Origin: Candidatus Neomarinimicrobiota bacterium
GTDB taxonomy: Bacteria; Fidelibacterota; SORT01
Reading direction: 5' to 3'
Assembly: GCA_022573815.1 (NCBI GenBank)
Contig: JACZTG010000011.1
Span: 1-64,000 of the forward strand
DNA: 64,000 nt
Positions within the stretch are counted from its first letter, which is position 1. Each line of letters opens with the position of its first letter. The translations under genes and the position numbers were made by a program. The notes under the pieces were generated by a model. That model saw nothing but the letters and a program-made list of their open reading frames with translations. It was not told the origin of the DNA and made no database searches. This document shows positions 62,893-64,000 of the stretch, one piece after another.

Positions 62893-63741
62893 TTATTTCC
62901 GTTTACTGCTTTTTTTGGTAGAACTACTCTTTTCCCCGGAGTCACTTTTTGTAATGGATCTGCTTTTACCCGACCTGCCTCGATGAGAACTTGATTTAAC
63001 GGTAGTTGTTTTTTTGCCACTGCTTTTCACTTCTTTACTCTTCCTTGAGCTTGATCTGCTTTTTACCTCTGATGTGCCTCTGCTCTTTGATTTTCTAACA
63101 GTTGCTCTTTTACTGCCTTCATTCTCATTTGTTTTTACAGACTTGATGAGCGGAATATAATATGGAGCAGGATTAGAGCCGTTCAGCGCTGATGAAGAAC
63201 CGGTATGTCTTAATCGGTTGAACTTTCTTACAGCGTTAGAATTTTGAGGAGTTCCTGACCCTGAGCCGGTTCGATATTGGTAGTAATTAGAATTAGTGCT
63301 ATGGTAATAACTTGGGTAGGACGGGTAATAATAATCATCGTAGAAGAAGGAATTATATGAGTAGTCATAATAAGGATCGAAAAAATTATAATTATCGTGC
63401 CCGTAATAACGCGACGGTCTGTAATTGTAACCGAAATAAAAACTATAGCGGCTGTTAGATCTGTAATTATACGGTCTGTACATCGAACGCCAATACCATG
63501 CGTTATTGTAACCATACATATTATAACGATTCGTATAGTTAGGATCGTAATAATATGTATTCTGCGCTGCCGTCTCGTGAGATTCGTTATATTCCCATTC
63601 GGTCTTTTCAATACGAGTGCTCTCAACAGCTGTTGACTCGTGAAATCCATCATAGTAAGCGTTGTTGTTTGGGTTACGCGCTCCGGAGAAACAACCCTGA
63701 AAGAGTAATGCTTGTAACAGTATAAACGATAATAACTTTAT
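62893..63741 (-). CDS. Tyr/Asn-rich then Ser/Lys/Arg-rich lipoprotein, non-canonical start
   Basis: 282 aa if started at ATA (63741). The frame is closed by TAG just upstream and offers no ATG, GTG or TTG before residue 75. Yet it opens with a full lipoprotein signal, KLLSFILLQALLFQGC, directly after a perfect AGGAGGT (63753-63747); ATT at 63744 or ATA at 63741 must serve as start, unless one base is misread. After the Cys: about 30 ordinary residues, then a Tyr/Arg/Asn-rich block (about 60-160, with many YY and YNYR pieces), then a Ser/Lys/Arg tail (about 195-282). Starting at the internal ATG (63519) would leave a protein with no export signal. Function unknown; perhaps a surface-coat or polyanion-binding protein. 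Confidence 0.72.
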   Translation of the reverse strand: MKLLSFILLQALLFQGCFSGARNPNNNAYYDGFHESTAVESTRIEKTEWEYNESHETAAQNTYYYDPNYTNRYNMYGYNNAWYWRSMYRPYNYRSNSRYSFYFGYNYRPSRYYGHDNYNFFDPYYDYSYNSFFYDDYYYPSYPSYYHSTNSNYYQYRTGSGSGTPQNSNAVRKFNRLRHTGSSSALNGSNPAPYYIPLIKSVKTNENEGSKRATVRKSKSRGTSEVKSRSSSRKSKEVKSSGKKTTTVKSSSHRGRSGKSRSITKSDSGEKSSSTKKSSKRK

Positions 63742-63882
63742 AATCTACCTCCTGAGAAAAGATTTTCTCATCGACTAACTCCTACTTATTATATACGGAA
63801 TTTAAGTAAAAGTTCCAACTTTCAACAATTAGCAAATCAAACAGAGCGGAAATTAAAGAAGTACTTCCAAAGCTTCTTCAAT

Positions 63883-64000
63883 ATTATTCATATTTGAAAT
63901 GATTGAAAGGGCGCTGTCTGCGCCTGCTAAAAGCTTTTTTAATTTCTTCAGCTCGTTCTTTGCTTTTTTATAATCCCCTTTGTCGAAATGCGCTTGTACC
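63883..64000 (-). CDS. C-terminal end of a TPR-like protein (partial)
   Basis: The last 38 codons of a minus-strand gene that begins beyond the window. The sequence AHFDKGDYKKAKNELKKLKK has the spacing of a tetratricopeptide helix pair, followed by LLAGADSALSI. One base change would let it continue as ISNMNNIEEALEVLL in another frame (to 63852), which reads more naturally, so a frameshift near 63898 is possible. Identification is tentative. Confidence 0.5.

Noticed and set aside
1-64000. CRISPR arrays, rRNA or tRNA genes, transposase genes, prophage
   Set aside because: I looked through all intergenic stretches and found no evenly spaced repeats, no tRNA cloverleaf, and no transposase or phage structural gene.

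Overview
The window is a stretch of chromosome from a Gram-negative, diderm bacterium of moderate-to-low GC. The cell-envelope genes (LolA-like carrier, Lgt, an Omp85 protein, several outer-membrane beta-barrels), the type IX secretion C-terminal signal with the NYPNPFNPTT motif at about 61.17-61.47 kb, the SUF operon with SufU, and the general gene style all point to the FCB superphylum. A Marinimicrobia (SAR406)-like or related lineage is my best guess; no rRNA or tRNA gene is present to settle it. Nearly all DNA is coding, in long operons with many 4-base overlaps, and TTG/GTG starts are common.

Layout. 1-15.8 kb (minus strand): a housekeeping run reading yebC, ruvC, ruvA, aminotransferase, gcvT, ftsK, lolA-like, flippase-like, folB, folK, deoxynucleoside kinase, small membrane protein, mscS, RsbW-like kinase, beta-barrel protein, rsmE, HIT protein, smc (truncated by the window edge). 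16-18.5 kb: lon. 18.7-19.7 kb: an orphan NMT1-type binding lipoprotein. 19.8-20.4 kb (plus): a two-thioredoxin-fold disulfide oxidoreductase whose second active site is encoded by an in-frame TGA, with a bacterial SECIS-like hairpin just after it, so very probably a selenoprotein. 20.5-21.6 kb: rsgA.

21.9-25.4 kb is the most unusual part. A sigma-54 activator carries, in place of a normal sensor domain, a whole but catalytically dead glutamyl-tRNA reductase (HemA)-like region, and it sits in an operon with a HemX/CcsA-like membrane protein. Divergently, across 255 bases, lie an array of TTTCA/TGAAA dyads, a near-consensus -24/-12 promoter, and the scar of a heme-uptake locus (a receptor N-terminus joined out of frame to an HmuY-like C-terminus). 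I read this as a regulator that couples a HemA/HemX-type signal to sigma-54-dependent heme uptake, whose local target gene has since been deleted.

25.4-35.7 kb (minus): an iron-sulfur/cytochrome b oxidoreductase, class II aldolase, ArsC/Spx-like protein, ferredoxin, and a complete sufCBD-Rieske-sufS-sufU operon with a DUF309 gene upstream. 35.7-37.7 kb is accessory: hairpin repeats, a hicBA toxin-antitoxin pair bracketed by 100-bp direct repeats, and an HNH-type protein. 37.7-41.6 kb (minus): fumC, a DJ-1/PfpI protein, aconitase. 41.8-49.5 kb (plus): DUF512 radical-SAM protein, der, lepA, then a tightly coupled CPBP protease / thioesterase / tandem isocitrate dehydrogenase-like pair in which the second copy has lost substrate- and NAD-binding residues. 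49.5-51.7 kb: sugar epimerase and DegT aminotransferase, divergent. 51.7-64 kb (minus): an NHL-repeat/giant-barrel/Omp85 envelope trio, lgt, a DUF2520 protein, AmmeMemoRadiSam A and B, a T9SS-signal remnant, a PorV/FadL-like barrel, a tyrosine-rich lipoprotein that seems to start at a non-canonical codon, and the tail of a TPR-like gene.
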